64,000 nt of DNA from Glandiceps talaboti (GCF_964340395.1 NC_135564.1:19389319-19453318); one strand, 5' to 3'. Shown: positions 51,005 through 63,351, numbered from the stretch's first letter. The notes: generated from the letters alone by a model not told the origin. Made by a program: numbers and translations.

Positions 51005-53993
51005 ATGCTCTTCAGATAATAAGCTTTCGTTCATCAAAGGTAGACAACTAAATGTTGAAGAAAAAATGTTAGACTTTGTATATTTTGTTCACATTATTTA
51101 GTGGATGACGAATAACATTTTGTAATCTGAGTATAGATCACGGCTACATATGAAAACTTCATACTTGTAATGCAAAGACAACATACAAATGTAATCATGG
51201 GACTTGCAAAGTATATTTTAATAGTTTAAAAAGGGGAGGATTCACGACATCATAAAATCCTTGTTATTTTTGTTTCCTTTGACACCTTTGACCTTGTAAA
51301 TTGTAATTGTTTTCATTGTATAAGTCGTGTACTGACAGACCAGTGGCCTAGTTTGTACACTGAAATAAACCTGTATTTTTTATAAGGATATACAACGTAA
51401 ATCAATTGAGTAAAAACAAGTCTTCGTAGAAGACATATCCCCCCAAATACTTTACCTCAACATGATAAGGGTGGCATGACTTACATTATATTGGTGATAA
51501 CAAATGAATATTACAGACTCAATGAACGGACAGATCTAGAGGAATGCATGGTCGAATCTCACTGAATTAGCCTCTCTGCCTGGGTGGGATGGAGGGGTGC
51601 CACCACAAATTTAGATGTCCAATCAGCGTAAGTAATTAACTGGTTTGGTGGACCACATTTAGAAGTGTGAGCATGAAATAAAACTACCAAGTTTAAGTTC
51701 ATCAAGACAGTAGAGATCTGGTTGCACTCACCCACTGTTGTGTATTACTTACACTAATATGACAGATGCTACTTAGCTAAATTTTTGATGATGTTACTAA
51801 TGCGGTCATAATTATGTTTACTTATCTTAGTTTTCGTTCATATTACCGAGTTGAATGTGGTTGTTATTAAACACGTTTGAACACTGAAACTGAACGCTAT
51901 TATAATTTCCGATGTAACAAGAGTTTACAAAAGATTGAGTTAAGCTTACGGTACATTCAGGAGATTCATAACCACCATCCCGGTTACAACTATTTGCTTC
52001 ATTGGCGGTATTTAAGATGAGAGACCAAACTTCCAACAGCAACAACATTGGTGCAATGACTGATGCAGTGAGGATTGACATAACCATTGATAAAACAATC
52101 TGGATGGAAGATGAAAATAAGTGAAATGTATATATCCTGGTTTCTTTTTTGAAAAATGAACGCAAATTTGAGCTGCTACTGGCCGCTAAGTTGGCGAAAG
52201 CATACAAAATTACAACACAGCAACTTTACAAGCGATAAGATATCCTATATATCTTTATATATAAAAGATTTTCGAACACACTATACTTACATATTCAAAA
52301 GATGAATGGCTTCTAGACCACAACACATACTATTATTTCTACAGAAGATAATTCAGTAATTCTGTAAACAGTCTAGAGTGTACATGTCTTTATGTTTATT
52401 TGTATTATTTAACTTACTGAACTTGTTGTTTTCTTCTTTGCAGATCGAATACTTAATCCCCCAGTCAATATCATCTGGGGGAAAGAACATCAAGTTTTCA
52501 AATTGTTATATGTTGTAGATGTTATGAATATTGGCAGCTTTTTACAATCGTATCTGGGATATAAGGAACGCAAAGAAAGGAAAGACATTTTGGTAGCCTC
52601 TGAGGAATCCGTACATCTTTCACTTAACACTAGTATGGCAATGTGCCTTTTAGTCCAACAAATATTATGTAAAATATTACTGAAATGAATTATTGTGTCA
52701 ATATGTACCTTAAACTGTAAGAATCGTCCATCTTTAGCTTCTGTAATCAAAATGAGTGATTTGCTGTGTATATACAATGACCAAACATTCAATCTACATG
52801 TAATATTGGATTCAGTCTTTGTTGGTTTCTGAAGATCCTTTGAAGACAATGTATTACAACCATGTCAATAAACAAAATGACTTCCAATAGTTAAAGATTA
52901 ACATAAAGTCGCACAAGATGAGCTTATAACCTTTTTACTCAAATGAAGACACTTACATAAAACCTTTTAAAATTATGCTCTTATAAATGTATAAATACCA
53001 ATGCATGCCTTCCATGACATTAAAACTGTGTTCTGGTATTGTTGATTTCACAGTAAGGATTTCCCCGACTTTTTTTATACGTATGATAAATTACGTCACT
53101 GAATCTTGTTTAAGTTAGAGTTTAATTCCAGGTTTGAGTTAGTCAATTGCAAGTTGTGGCTAAAAATGCTTCAATGAGCTCGAGTGGAATATAGGCAGCG
53201 GATAACAGCTTTGTTTGTTTGTTTGTTTGTTTGTTTGTTTGTTTGTTTGTTTGTTTATGTATATGTGTTTACTTGTTGTTTGTTTGTTTGTTTGTTTCTC
53301 TGTCAGTATGCCTTGCCCACGTGTACAGAATGCCTCTTCTAGGCTAAATATTCTAATTCTATAATATTAGCGGAGAGTTCATGTGATGCAGGATAGGTTG
53401 AAATTACTTTTCTGGGTTCCCTAGGCATGTATTTGTCAATGCTATAGCCAAGTAGTCTTTAGTACATCTAATAATCAAACTTAACAAATATGTGATTTCA
53501 TGTAATACCTACTCTTAAGTTGGAAGGATGGCCCTCCTATAAGAGTCTGGTAAGCAAGACAGTTTGTGGTTATAAAAGATGTGACATTCCATACCACAGT
53601 GACTGATTTTTGCATATCGATAGAATGGTACCATATTCCCACGATGTATCATTCAAGGTCACAGGCTTGCAAGTTCTCTAGTGGAGACATCATGTATTAT
53701 GATTTTCAAACTGAATATTTTTGAACTATAATTAGGTAGATGGATAAAGGACTTACCATAGCACCACTCCATATTTGAGTTCCAACGTAGTACAGTCCTG
53801 TTTTGTAACAAGCTTCTAGAATCCCCAATATAGTACATAACAAACCTAGTAATATCATACAAAGACCGAACCCAGTCACAAATGTAGGAGCAACCTTGCG
53901 TCTCCCAGTTATTGTTGTTGTCTGATTTGTAATCTGCACAGAGTGGGAGGTTTGCTGACCAAGTCCTGGTTGGTTTAAGAACTGCATGTCCAT
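41534..53993 (-). CDS. MS4A/CD20-like four-pass membrane protein, gene 2 (six coding exons)
   Basis: Exons on the minus strand: 53993-53757, 52474-52418, 52099-51950, 50596-50468, 46290-46107, 41547-41534, with phases 0,0,0,0,1 and a 256-residue product. The CD20-like pattern is clear: GFGLCMILLGLLCTILGILE (TM1), YYVGTQIWSGAM plus MILTGGLSI (TM2), IVLSMVMSILTAS (TM3), an outer loop with two Cys (SCNRDGGYESPEC), and TM4 followed by CCRAVCC, probably palmitoylated. MS4A proteins are plasma-membrane proteins acting in signalling complexes and chemosensation. The cytoplasmic tail exon has Q16 from (CAA)16 and a PPPY motif that could bind WW domains. The short last exon gives GQMN and stop, matching gene 1 in phase and length. 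Exons 1-5 are well supported; exon 6 less so. Start chosen at the ATG of MDMQF; codons upstream lack an ATG. Confidence 0.82.
41867..41915 (-). other. Possible alternative tail exon of MS4A-like gene 2 (or exon of a lost third gene)
   Basis: This 49-nt segment reads QSIMMSFPSIPPEYPA+G and ends at a strong donor (GCAG|GTAAGT). Its phases (0 in, 1 out) equal those of tail exon 5 (46290-46107), and it carries a PPEY motif like the PPPY there. Its ATGATGTCAT core also resembles the start of exon 5. The acceptor (ctgaaag) has a weak pyrimidine tract. It could be mutually exclusive with exon 5 or a relic. Confidence 0.4.
42279..42471. mobile_element. Near-perfect palindromic MITE (193 bp), copy 1
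   Basis: The ends read caatctgattaaaatccgat and its inverse. The arms (about 88 bp, including ggtgaaagcggctagatgtc and cgtgttgtgacgtttgtttt) pair almost without mismatch around the centre cggagtcaaggcggcgatccctccg. It lies in intron 5 of MS4A-like gene 2. A second copy is at 61710-61910 and a lone end is at about 47163-47186. Confidence 0.9.
42472..44679. other. No gene seen in intron 5
   Basis: Short open frames at 43445-43973 have no recognised domain. The segment near 43050 (ccaataaatagctttccgct) faintly resembles the LINE 3' UTR at 2310, so an old LINE remnant is possible. Confidence 0.4.
44680..45030. repeat. Diverged dispersed copy of the element at ~10.66-10.93 kb
   Basis: Blocks such as atgtcactggtttcc, a TATAA-rich middle, acctaagg...ctactcgtc...gattcg-like...cttaggtca and ttttccatggctgaac follow the same order as atgtcattggttccg, acccaagg...ctactcatg, attaggtca and ttttccttggctgaac in A/B/C. 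Confidence 0.5.
45031..46106. other. No gene seen in intron 5
   Basis: The sequence is AT-rich with poly(T) and poly(A) runs; no supported coding or repeat structure. Confidence 0.6.
46228..46275 (-). repeat. Coding (CAA)16 microsatellite, polyglutamine in MS4A-like gene 2
   Basis: Sixteen uninterrupted TTG triplets on the plus strand are read as CAA on the minus strand, in frame between Pro and Ser of tail exon 5. Gene 1 has only scattered Gln at this place. Confidence 0.75.
48043..50357. mobile_element. 2.3 kb foldback DNA transposon with ~690 bp inverted repeats and TTAA flanks
   Basis: The left arm 48043-~48728 matches the inverse of the right arm ~49665-50357. Outer ends (aggtgattcaaaatgctcac) are nearly identical, with more small differences inward. 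TTAA flanks both ends (48039-48042 and 50358-50361), as in piggyBac-type insertions. The 0.9 kb centre has an unassigned 97-codon plus frame (49303-49596) and a ccgcggccgcgg palindrome near 49191. No transposase was recognised. It lies in intron 4 of MS4A-like gene 2. Confidence 0.85.
50861..51005. repeat. (AATC)n-(AAAT)n tract, probable LINE 3' tail
   Basis: AATC units followed by AAAT units come after ggtgaactaatgtgaaagtt, as in CR1-like LINE 3' ends. It lies in intron 3 of MS4A-like gene 2. Confidence 0.7.
53206..53300. repeat. (GTTT)n microsatellite
   Basis: Two GTTT runs are separated by about 30 bp, in intron 1 of MS4A-like gene 2. Confidence 0.95.
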
Positions 53994-54811
53994 AAATCGC
54001 TGTGCCTTACAAATAAACACTCAGACATTCGATTCACCACAATAACTATCTAGTAGGCAGTTGTTATGGTAAATAAATTGTGTGGTTACATAATAACACA
54101 ATACAAGGCACTGACATAAAGGGAAATAAATAAAGGCCTAGTCTCCTGACAGGCGCGTGTTGGTGACAAGCGAGGCGTGACTTTTGACCCAGGCTTTTGA
54201 CGTCCCCTTACGACGTGTTTCGGCGTCAAATACACGTTCTTATTACCTTTGAAATTGATTGCTCAAACATTATATCAGGTCTCAAAACTGTTAACTTACG
54301 TGTGATAGGTCGTGGTTTTTTTTTCCAACAACCGAGCGTACACACATGTACACCGTCACGTTAAAGTTATGGCCGCATGTATAATGTAGTACGTAGAACA
54401 CGATCCATCAGTGTGCAACGGGTAAAGGTAATTCATCTATAAAAAAAAACTAAAGTTTGTTGTATCAATAACATTCATTATTGTGAACCTGGCCAGAATA
54501 TTGAAGTAAGATGTACACTATACTGTCAGCATGAGCAAAATAGCTCTAGCAATACAAGTTTAGGAACAAAAACATGGGGAAAAGTGAACGCGTATTTCCA
54601 ATGGGTAAGTGCTACTTCTACTAGTACTAGCGCACATGTTGATGTTGTTCACGAGTCACGTAGACATGTTGTTCTCAACTTGTCATGATACATGTGTACT
54701 CATACCACTAAAAGAATGTATACTACAATGTACGATGAAGTAAACTGAATCTTTACAACAACAATAACACTCAGTAACAACGTTACAAAGCGATATAGAA
54801 CAACTGGTTTA

Positions 54812-56803
54812 GGGACCAGTCAGTTTCTTCGGCCTGGGGGGGGGGGGGGTCCGGTGGATTGGTAGGGGGGTCACCATGTTTTTGAAATTGGCAGTAGGGG
54901 GGTCATGCTGTTTTCAAAATTGTGGATAGGGGGGGGGGGTCATTGTGTTTTAAATTGTGATGGAAGAAAAAAATCCTTTCTACAATGGCATATAGCCTTG
55001 TCTGAAATGTGGTAAATGTCAATATTTGTTCTTGTCCCTGTTTCTTACATGAATTCTTTAATATTACTTATTAGTTCAAACATAACTATACATATACATA
55101 TACATGTATTACCTAGCTACCACGCTAGTTACAGAACATGTCATGTAAATGCTTGGCTGTTTCACAATCAATGCTTCACTTATATTGCAGTTTGGGGCAA
55201 AAGTGAACTTGAAGGTTTCGTAATTGCAATTTTCATAGATAGTTTATAAATTGTTCTACTCGTCATGTTATTGACACTACAAATCACCACATCTCATCAG
55301 ATTCCAGTTTCTATCATACACTAGGTATGACCACCTAAAGTTCTCTAACATACCGGTGACTTTATCATACATATATTAATGCCCCTATACTAATGTTACA
55401 TGTCCACTTTATGTGATATAGGAAACTCATTTAAAACGTACATTTACGTTAGTTTTTCGAAGCTTGGAAATATTACCTCGAAGGTTTACCTAAACATTGC
55501 CTTAGTATCTCAAGCAAAAACTCCAGATCTGCCAGGGGGAAAATCCCAAGGACTCCATCACCCCCAGAGGTCACTCATGCATTCAACCAACAATCAGATG
55601 CACCAACAACCTTTTTACTGTCATAATGGTATTAAACTTTTCTTAAATATTTTCACCCTATTCTAATTTGAGATGATATTGTCTTTTCAAGATGTGAAAT
55701 GTTTGCCAAGATAGTCTAAAATTGCCTTAATCTCTAAATCTCCCCTACCAATGATACTACCATTAGATGTGCTGACCTTTACTACATGTATATAATGATG
55801 CCATTTAACTTTTTAAGAACATATTTCAACCCTTAGTGTAAGTTATAAAGAATAGTTTCTGATACTTGCTGTCTTGTAAAGCATGGATTAAGTTATTGCT
55901 TGAAAGGGTCTAAATAGCGTAAATATTGGCTATAAGAGTAAAAATCCTCCAGGGCTTCTAGAGGGAGACCCCCTCAGACCCCCCGCATGAGGTGGACATA
56001 TCCCAGTCTCAAGCTCTTCCCCTCTTACTGTCAAGATGCTATCAAAGTATATTTCAAAAGTATTTCAACCCTATGTAGTTGTTTTTTACATCTTGGTGTT
56101 GTCTTGTAAGGCTTGGAAATTATTGTCTGAAAGGGTCTGAATAGTCTCAAAATTGACTTTTCAGGTAAAAAACCTCCAGGGCTTCTAGGGGGAGATCCCC
56201 TAGGACTCCCCCCCCCCCCATGAGGTGTACACATCCCAGTCTCAAGATCTCCCCCTACCTCTTACTGTCAAGATCCTATCAAACTATATTTCAAAAATAT
56301 TTCAACCTTATGTAGTTGCTTTTTACATGTTGGTGCTGTCTTGTAAAGCTTGGGAATGATTTTCTAAAAATGTCTGAATAGTCTCAAAATTGACTTTTCA
56401 GAGTTAAAAACCTCCTGGGCTTCTAGGGGAAGACCCCCTAGCACCCCCCATGACAGCTGTACATATTCCCTTCTCAAGCTTTCCCCCTACCTTTCACTGT
56501 CAAGATGCTATTAAACTCCTTTTCAAATATATTTACCCTGTGTAGTCAATAATTATAATTATGATAGTGCTAACCCGGGATCTTATAAAGTACATGCAAG
56601 ACAGTCAAGCAGTCCACACTGAGTCACGATCTGCGAATATCATATATGGAGGGGGGGGGGGGTCATCATGTTTTAGAATTAAGTGATAGGGGGTCAGCCT
56701 GTTTTGGGTTTTACAGATAGGGGGGTCAGTGACTTTTTGTCGGCCCGATTTAAGAATCCACCGCCCCCCCCCCCCCCCCAGGCTGGAGAAACTGACCGGT
56801 CCC
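54812..56803. mobile_element. PIF/Harbinger-like non-autonomous element (2.0 kb) with internal tandem units
   Basis: The ends GGGACCAGTCAGTTTC and GAAACTGACCGGTCCC are inverted. Imperfect inversion continues through a G/C-run to tccggtggatt and aatccaccg, about 60 bp in all. TTA lies on both sides (54809-54811 and 56804-56806). The interior holds ~230 bp tandem units, with cctccagggcttctag at about 55946, 56173 and 56411 and an older one near 55520, plus G-run blocks with ggtcaccatgttttt-like repeats near each end. No transposase frame was found. It lies between the two MS4A-like genes and resembles the 892-1688 element in design. Confidence 0.8.
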
Positions 56804-57150
56804 TTAGGTTGAAACATACCCCAGCCCCATCATGTCAGTTTCACGCTTCGGGTACGAAGGCAATCATTTTCAAAGGTAACCAGAGCGTGTTTTTCAATAC
56901 ACATCAAATTGATTCTGTAAAAATCCCGGACCTGTCACGAGCACGTTATGCTGCTGACAGACGCAGGTGACGAGACACTCCGATAAATAAAACGTGACCG
57001 AACATTCGGTGATACATGTATGATACGGGTAGAGGGATACACGAACTATGGATTGGAGAGCGCTACCTACAGTATACATTCAATCATAAATATATATATC
57101 TATTTAATTTGTCACCATGGGCGTACGTGTGTGCATGTTTGTAAGCATGG

Positions 57151-57210
<60 letters not shown>

Positions 57211-57268
57211 GGCAGACAGACAGACAGACAGACAGACAGACAGGCAGACAGACAGACAGACAGACAGA
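57151..57268. repeat. (GACA)n microsatellite
   Basis: GACA units with single-base interruptions; open frames here are repeat artefacts (DRQT repeats). Confidence 0.95.
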
Positions 57269-57758
57269 AATAGATTTAAAAGAAGGAAAAAAACAATCAA
57301 TCAATCAATCAATTTTGCAGTGGTTATATTTTGATTGAATAAAACACAGATATCTTTGAAATTAGCACAAACGATGGTAGTTTAACGAAATCTGATGTAT
57401 ATGCTATGTAGCTGTAGTACACTTACGTTCGATGAAGTAATTATACCTGTACATTCAGTAGGACGCCCTCTTTGGTGAATTATGTAAAAAATGTACACAG
57501 GTACAGTGCTTTAGGATCACATGTTAGGTGATTATCAAGTTTCCTTCCACATAATTCATGACAGTTAAACAAGTTTAATACTGCGTATGACTTTGGAACA
57601 ATGCAAAGAAAAACATAAATAAGTTATATAAAGTATATTACACAATTGATTTCTTGGTGCATTCTTTATTTAAAAAGAAAAGAACTTAATGGTGATCGGG
57701 TGTACGTTATATCGGAAACAGTCGGTGCAAGTGTGGTTCCTTCGTTAATCTTCGGTCG

Positions 57759-59908
57759 TTATGCCTTTATATCTCCAGCTGTGAAATACAGAAACAAAAG
57801 TTAATTGGTTATGCCAGGACGAGGGATAATTGGTGAACGGAAATTAAAGTGTCGCACCAAAAATCCCCTATTAAAACTTTGCTTCACTTTCCCATCTAAA
57901 CACAGAATCGACAAAGACGTGTAGCTCCAAGCCTCGTGTAAAGTTAACTTGAAAATTGCCTTGGAAAGTTATACAAATCGCGCCCATCCAGCGTCTGGAC
58001 TGTCTTTGTAAAGTTGACCGGAGCGTGTTTCCGAATGACAACCTGACGCCCTAACTAATTTATAACGGCTAGGTTTGTAGTGGTCTGTATACCTTGTTGA
58101 TATAAAGGGGTCAGGAAAGGGTACATGTACGTTCGTATCGTGGACGGCACTCACTCGTCTAGAGCTATCTGTGGCTTCGAGTCTATCTCTTCTCGAGGAG
58201 GCCAGGAGAGATCTTGAGATTCGAAGCCACGGATAGCCTTTAGACTAAGACAGCACATCGCTGACTTGAGTTTATCCAAGTATTAAACCAGTGTATTATC
58301 GCATTTACTTATACTTACCTACGCCTTTATTTGCTGGCAGAGACGGGCCAGATTGCATTGGGTAGGATACATGTGCATGACTGTTTTGTATGCCTTGGTT
58401 ATATACCATTGTTTGATGCTGGTTAGCATGCATCACTGTTTGTAGTTCACTTTGTAGGATGTGAAACACCTATCACATAATGACGAAAACAAAATTAATA
58501 TTATCATAATAGGGAACTTGCAAACCCCGCCATGTTGAATGTTGCATCATGGGAAATGGGATAATAAATGCTAATCAATTAGTATTGTAAACAATATTGT
58601 TACATTGTTTGTAACCACAGATAATCATTTCATAGTCATCCTGACCTTTGTGGGAGGTTTATTTTATCGATATCTCCAGATTACGTAAAACGATAACCAC
58701 AGATAATCATATAGTCCTTATGAGTCTGAGCATGCTCAGTCTGGATTGCAACTTCCGTATTGTAGGGTAATGGTGTTTGAAATTAAACTTTTACATGGTC
58801 TTGAATTATTGAAAGATTTTGATGCAAGCCCGTGATAGATGCGTACAGTTATTAATTTATTTTTTATTTCTTTATTTATTCATCAACCATCCTACAGGCA
58901 TTGCGCACAGGAGGAGGAGGGTTCAGTGTTAATGTGGAGGGAAACCGGAGTGTGGGGACTCCGTTGTTCGGTAAAAGTCAAACTGAACGACACTCTTCTT
59001 ACATGCACCGTGGTTTAACCACTCTGCCACCGATAACCCAAGTTAGTCCATTGGATATGAATTAAGTATAATGTACCTAAATCTCATCAGAGAATTTGAG
59101 CTGCTGCTACAGTCACTGACAATCAAGCATTGCCATAAGTACCAGTTATCAGGATACTTAATGTACAATAAATAGTACATGAAACGTCGAGTACAGCTGG
59201 AATTGAGACTTATGGTATATGTTACTTTTTGGTACCATGGTAATACAATGCTACTGGTCAATATGAAACATTTATAAGAACATGTACAGTTGATCAACTG
59301 TAACAACATCGGTTGAATAATGCAGGTAACGGGAAAAAAAGAACAAAACCAAGTTCCTACTTCAATTTCTGAGTACCCTTGTCAGTATCGAAGTCCATGC
59401 CGGAGAGGGAGGGAGGGGGGGGGGGGGCTCAATGATTGTTCAAAATGTGACTCATACTTACCAAATTTTCAGTTATGCGGCTGCCACAGCATATAGCTCT
59501 ACAACAAAATACTGAGTTGACAATTGAAATAATACCATATATAAAAGACAGTAGTATCGCTATGATGTGGATCACCAGCTCCTCTACCTGAAGACATACA
59601 AGAATTATTCATATTAATCTTATATGTATTATTTTAAAAAATGGGCGTGACGGCAAACTTGATGATCAACAAAATGTAAAAAAAAAATAATTCCACTATT
59701 TCAAAATTGGTTAATATATTATTTCAAAATCTGTTTCCTTCAATGACAAAAATATTTTCCACATTCAAAGTGGACATTTTTTATCGAAATAAAAAAAATA
59801 CTTTTCGAGTTCCAGATTCAAAATGAAAGGAAAATGAAGACATTTTTGTAGATGAAATAACAAATCATTGTCCACTAATTCAATATGGATTCAATTTTGC
59901 AATTTTGT

Positions 59909-59972
<64 letters not shown>

Positions 59973-62739
59973 GCGAACAAACAAAATATTATCAAAAAGT
60001 GCTTACTTTGCAGTACCAATAGAGGTCACCGCTATCATCGTACGGGTAATCACAATTGTATTGATCAGGGTCATCGGAAACTAGTGAGATGCATTCTGTG
60101 ATCAATGACGCTGGCGAGAAGATCAATGATGAAATAATAGACATGATCATAGAGGCTACAATCTGTGGGTAAGATGAAAACACATTTATTAAACAAATTA
60201 TATTATCTAAATTTGACGACTGCATCACATCTGAATTTGACATAGTAACTGTGATCATGTCAAATGTATGTATATGTATGTGTGATTTTCTTCTCCCAGT
60301 TATGTTTTCAATCCCATTGATGACTGAACCCTCTTATTGTTATCATTCGCAATGTACAATGTCGGGGGTCAGGCAAGACTAGCTGTAAGCTATTTCTTGA
60401 CACCCTCTCCCTCTTGTTTTATGTAACCATTATTTTGTAATCATTTTATACGCTCGGGTAAATAAACCACTTGTATATTACATAAATGTGTTGCTTTTAG
60501 GAAATCGCGAAGTCTACTCTTGCAAATGCGTATCACATCTCGGCACATTTTGCCCATATAAGATCATTGTGTGTATATCGACCCGCTTTGTGATGCAGTA
60601 TTTTACCGTGACTCAACTACTATCTACTACGCTCTTACATTTCATTGTACTTTGAATACATAGACCTTAAACTGTCTATGTTTGAACTTACTGTACAAGT
60701 TGTTTTCTTGCATGCCGAGAGGATGCTTAACCCTCCACTCAGTAACATCTGTCGGAACAAAGAGAAAATTTTCATATTCTAAAAATTGTATGAATATGGG
60801 TCACTACTTGTTGTGTAATAACAAAACTCCTCTACAAATAGAACATATATGTCAACGTATTTAGTTATTTGGACTCTTGATCCCTAAATCTGACCTGTTG
60901 CATATTCAATAAAAGATAAAAACAAAATTACACTTTTTTTTCACACGGTGTAAGGTGACTAAAATCATGACTTACTGCAAGATCTCTTGAAAACTTTGTA
61001 TCAAGACCATGCAAAACTCAGAATACTTTACAATTATCGTAATAAATCTCTGTTGGTGGCATGAATTCTTCTGAACGGCGTAGAAAATTTGTAATGCAAA
61101 CTTTCATGATGAGCCTTCGTAAACATAAAGGGTTGTGTCATTTGTATATGTGGTATAACCTAACCTTTCATTACATGTATAGTAGATTTATTTATTTATT
61201 TATTAACATTTCATATACAGACACCATTTCAGTGCATTAGCACTGTTCTCCCAATGGAACCTGTTGCAAGATTACGTACACAGAAAACAAACAAAACAAA
61301 CAAACAAAGGGGACAAACCAGGACAAAAAGTTATAGACGCAGATCTAGAGTGCACTTTAAAAGATATCCACCCACATTATTACCAGACTACATTCTTAAA
61401 ATGTCTTTTAAATATCGATGAGTTCGGAGCTGATCTTATGGATAGGGGTAGATTGTTCCATAGAACAGCACCACTATAGTGAAATGCCCGTTTCCCATAT
61501 TCCGTTTTAACTGTAGGGATGTATATGTTACCTTTACTGGCCTGTCTTGTGTTATGAAGATGAATTTGGTTGGAAAGATTGAACATTTCAGTGAGGTAAC
61601 TAGGTGCATCTGCATTCTTGTTGTACACGTATGACGTTGATATTATGTGTATTCGTGCTGCTTTTGGACCACATTGGAAGTAATTATTCCGACTTTGCCG
61701 TGGTTATCCCAATCTGATTAAAATCTGACGTGGTGAAAGCGGCTAGCTCCCTTTATTTACCTCTATTTCCATCGTTTTATGTCGTTTGTTTTGTTCTGGG
61801 TGATCGCCGTGGGATGGCGGCAAAGAACAAAGCAAACGATACAAGCGATGGAAATAGAGGTAAATGAAGGCATCTAGCCGCTTTCACCACATCAGATTTT
61901 AATCAGATTGGTGTTAGCAAATGATTTTGGTGTGGAAGGCGATTCTATATAGTATTATTTTACTTTTAACTGTGCTGATTAAAACAAACAAACTGCAAAC
62001 CACAAACAAACAAACAAACAAACAAACAAACAAACAAACAAGTACCAAACAGACAAACCAAAATATACCGTAGAGTGACGACAATGGAAACCTGGCTTTC
62101 GGCTAACTAAAATAGACGCAAACGAAAATTATTCGTATATATAATAAGCTATTGGTTTAATTGGACAAGGAAGAAAGCTTCCATGACTTTACAGTGTACA
62201 TTTTTGGGGACTTGCCAGTGTTTACCCTATTTCCATTACAGGGTGATTATATCAGTACAATGAAGACGCCACTATCATTCACTTTTGTAATTAACCGCAT
62301 CAAACAACTTCTCCTAATAGTTTGAGTTTGTAGTTATCACAGTGAGTCGAAAGCTAGGTTTCCGTAGTAGTATATACATTTCAACGCTACATATAAACAA
62401 ATATTGTTACTAATTAATGGAAGACAATGTGAATAGTGCTGAAACGTAATAATAATATATAAGCTACAAGTTGATTAGATGACCTACCAAAACTCCACTC
62501 CATATTGACGCTCCAACATAGTACAACCCAGTTTCGTAAGCAACAGATAGACTCCCCAGCACAATACATGTAATACCAATTAACATCTTACAAATACCAA
62601 GCCCATTTACCACTCTGTGGGCAAACTTGCGTCTCCTATTATTGATCGTGCTTGGTACCTGCTCTTGATTGGTTGGGAACTGCAAAGTTGGTGAAGGCTG
62701 TTGAACAAACTCCGAGTAGCCATGGTGATAGAACTGCAT
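57759..62739 (-). CDS. MS4A/CD20-like four-pass membrane protein, gene 1 (six coding exons)
   Basis: Exons on the minus strand: 62739-62488, 60748-60692, 60162-60007, 59587-59462, 58469-58319, 57778-57759, with phases 0,0,0,0,1, all GT-AG, giving 253 residues. The CD20-like pattern is GLGICKMLIGITCIVLGSLS (TM1, about residues 46-66), YYVGASIWSGVL plus MLLSGGLSILSA (TM2), IVASMIMSIISSLIFSPASL (TM3), an outer loop with two Cys (NC...WYC), and VIHIIAILLSFIYGIISIVN (TM4) followed by CCRAICC. The tail is Gln/His/Ser-rich and ends VAGDIKA. A 5' UTR exon may end at about 62815 (CACACAG|GTAAG). A polyadenylation signal (AATAAA, minus) lies at 57666-57671. The family acts in plasma-membrane signalling; the specific role here is unknown. 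It is the tandem partner of gene 2 with identical exon phases. Confidence 0.88.
58157..58245. repeat. Hairpin (~89 bp) in intron 5 of MS4A-like gene 1
   Basis: The left arm gtctagagctatctgtggct and the right arm ending agccacggatagcctttaga are inverted, with about 35 bp arms around tctcgaggaggccagg. It may be a very small foldback element. Confidence 0.7.
58855..59045. repeat. Dispersed SINE-like repeat
   Basis: It starts with a T/A-rich tttattt tract, then gcgcacaggaggaggagggt, ggagggaaaccggagtgtgg and ggtttaaccactctgccacc. These phrases resemble short interspersed repeats of marine invertebrates. I cannot name the family. Confidence 0.4.
59906..59974. repeat. (TTG)n microsatellite in intron 3 of MS4A-like gene 1
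   Basis: TTG triplets with one GATG interruption; noncoding here, unlike 46228-46275. Confidence 0.9.
60290..60450 (+). mobile_element. LINE 3' UTR fragment (inverse of the 2270-2420 sequence)
   Basis: gaaccctcttattgttatca and caatgtacaatgtcgggggt are the inverse of the copy A sequence around 2340-2400. This confirms that family as dispersed. It lies in intron 2 of MS4A-like gene 1. Confidence 0.7.
61200..61640 (-). mobile_element. LINE 3' end (reverse transcriptase C-terminus)
   Basis: The minus frame 61628-61380 reads YLTEMFNLSNQ, HLHNTRQASKGNIYIP, then GAVLWNNLPLSIR, the usual ORF2 C-terminus of CR1/RTE-like LINEs. The 3' end carries a (AAAT)n tail, seen as tttatttattt near 61190. It lies in intron 1 of MS4A-like gene 1 and is only a fragment. 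Confidence 0.8.
61710..61910. mobile_element. Palindromic MITE, copy 2 (201 bp)
   Basis: The same ends and arms as 42279-42471 (caatctgattaaaatctgac, ggtgaaagcggctag, atttacctctatttccatcg) occur with more mismatches, around the centre gggtgatcgccgtgggatgg. Confidence 0.9.
61990..62045. repeat. (AAAC)n microsatellite
   Basis: CAAA/AAAC units in intron 1 of MS4A-like gene 1. A weak inverted pair (ggaaacctggctttcg near 62089 and its inverse near 62352) may bound another foldback. Confidence 0.85.
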
Positions 62740-62839
62740 TTTAATTTACAAAAGGATGGTAACTCACTGATTGATGCGCCTTAAAAGGGACAAAGAAAAG
62801 TCCGTTATCTTACCTGTGTGAAGTAATACATGGTCCGAT

Positions 62840-63260
62840 AGAATGAGATAAATGTATAATTTGTGTAACATAACAAATCATTCAGTGAGTGGTTTAATAC
62901 GATGGCGAAGACTTGGTATAAAGCGAATAGTGACACTGCTGTCTTTGATACACTTATGACATGTATAGTGAAGGGGACGTTTGAAATATGAATATTTATT
63001 AATAGGATTAAGAAAAAGTCAACAGCTTAATTATGATATGTTTACTTTAATAAATAAATATTCAAAGTATTATACTGTTTTTTTTACGTTAGATATTATT
63101 ATAATCGTATTAGTAGTGTTACTAGCTAGAGATAAAGTACTATTTGAGTGCCTTGTTGTGTTTCAGCGCAGCGCCATATAAACTATCTGCCCATGTGACA
63201 CTTGTTGAAATATTTAAGTTGAAATTAAATCAACACAAAAACGCTCTATATCTTACGTCA
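62840..63260. other. No gene seen upstream of MS4A-like gene 1
   Basis: The sequence is AT-rich. Promoter elements of gene 1 are expected here on the minus strand, but I see no unambiguous TATA or initiator. Confidence 0.5.
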
Positions 63261-63264
63261 GGCG

Positions 63265-63299
63265 GCCAGGCATGCAGGCAGGCAGGCAGGCAGATAGGC

Positions 63300-63351
<52 letters not shown>

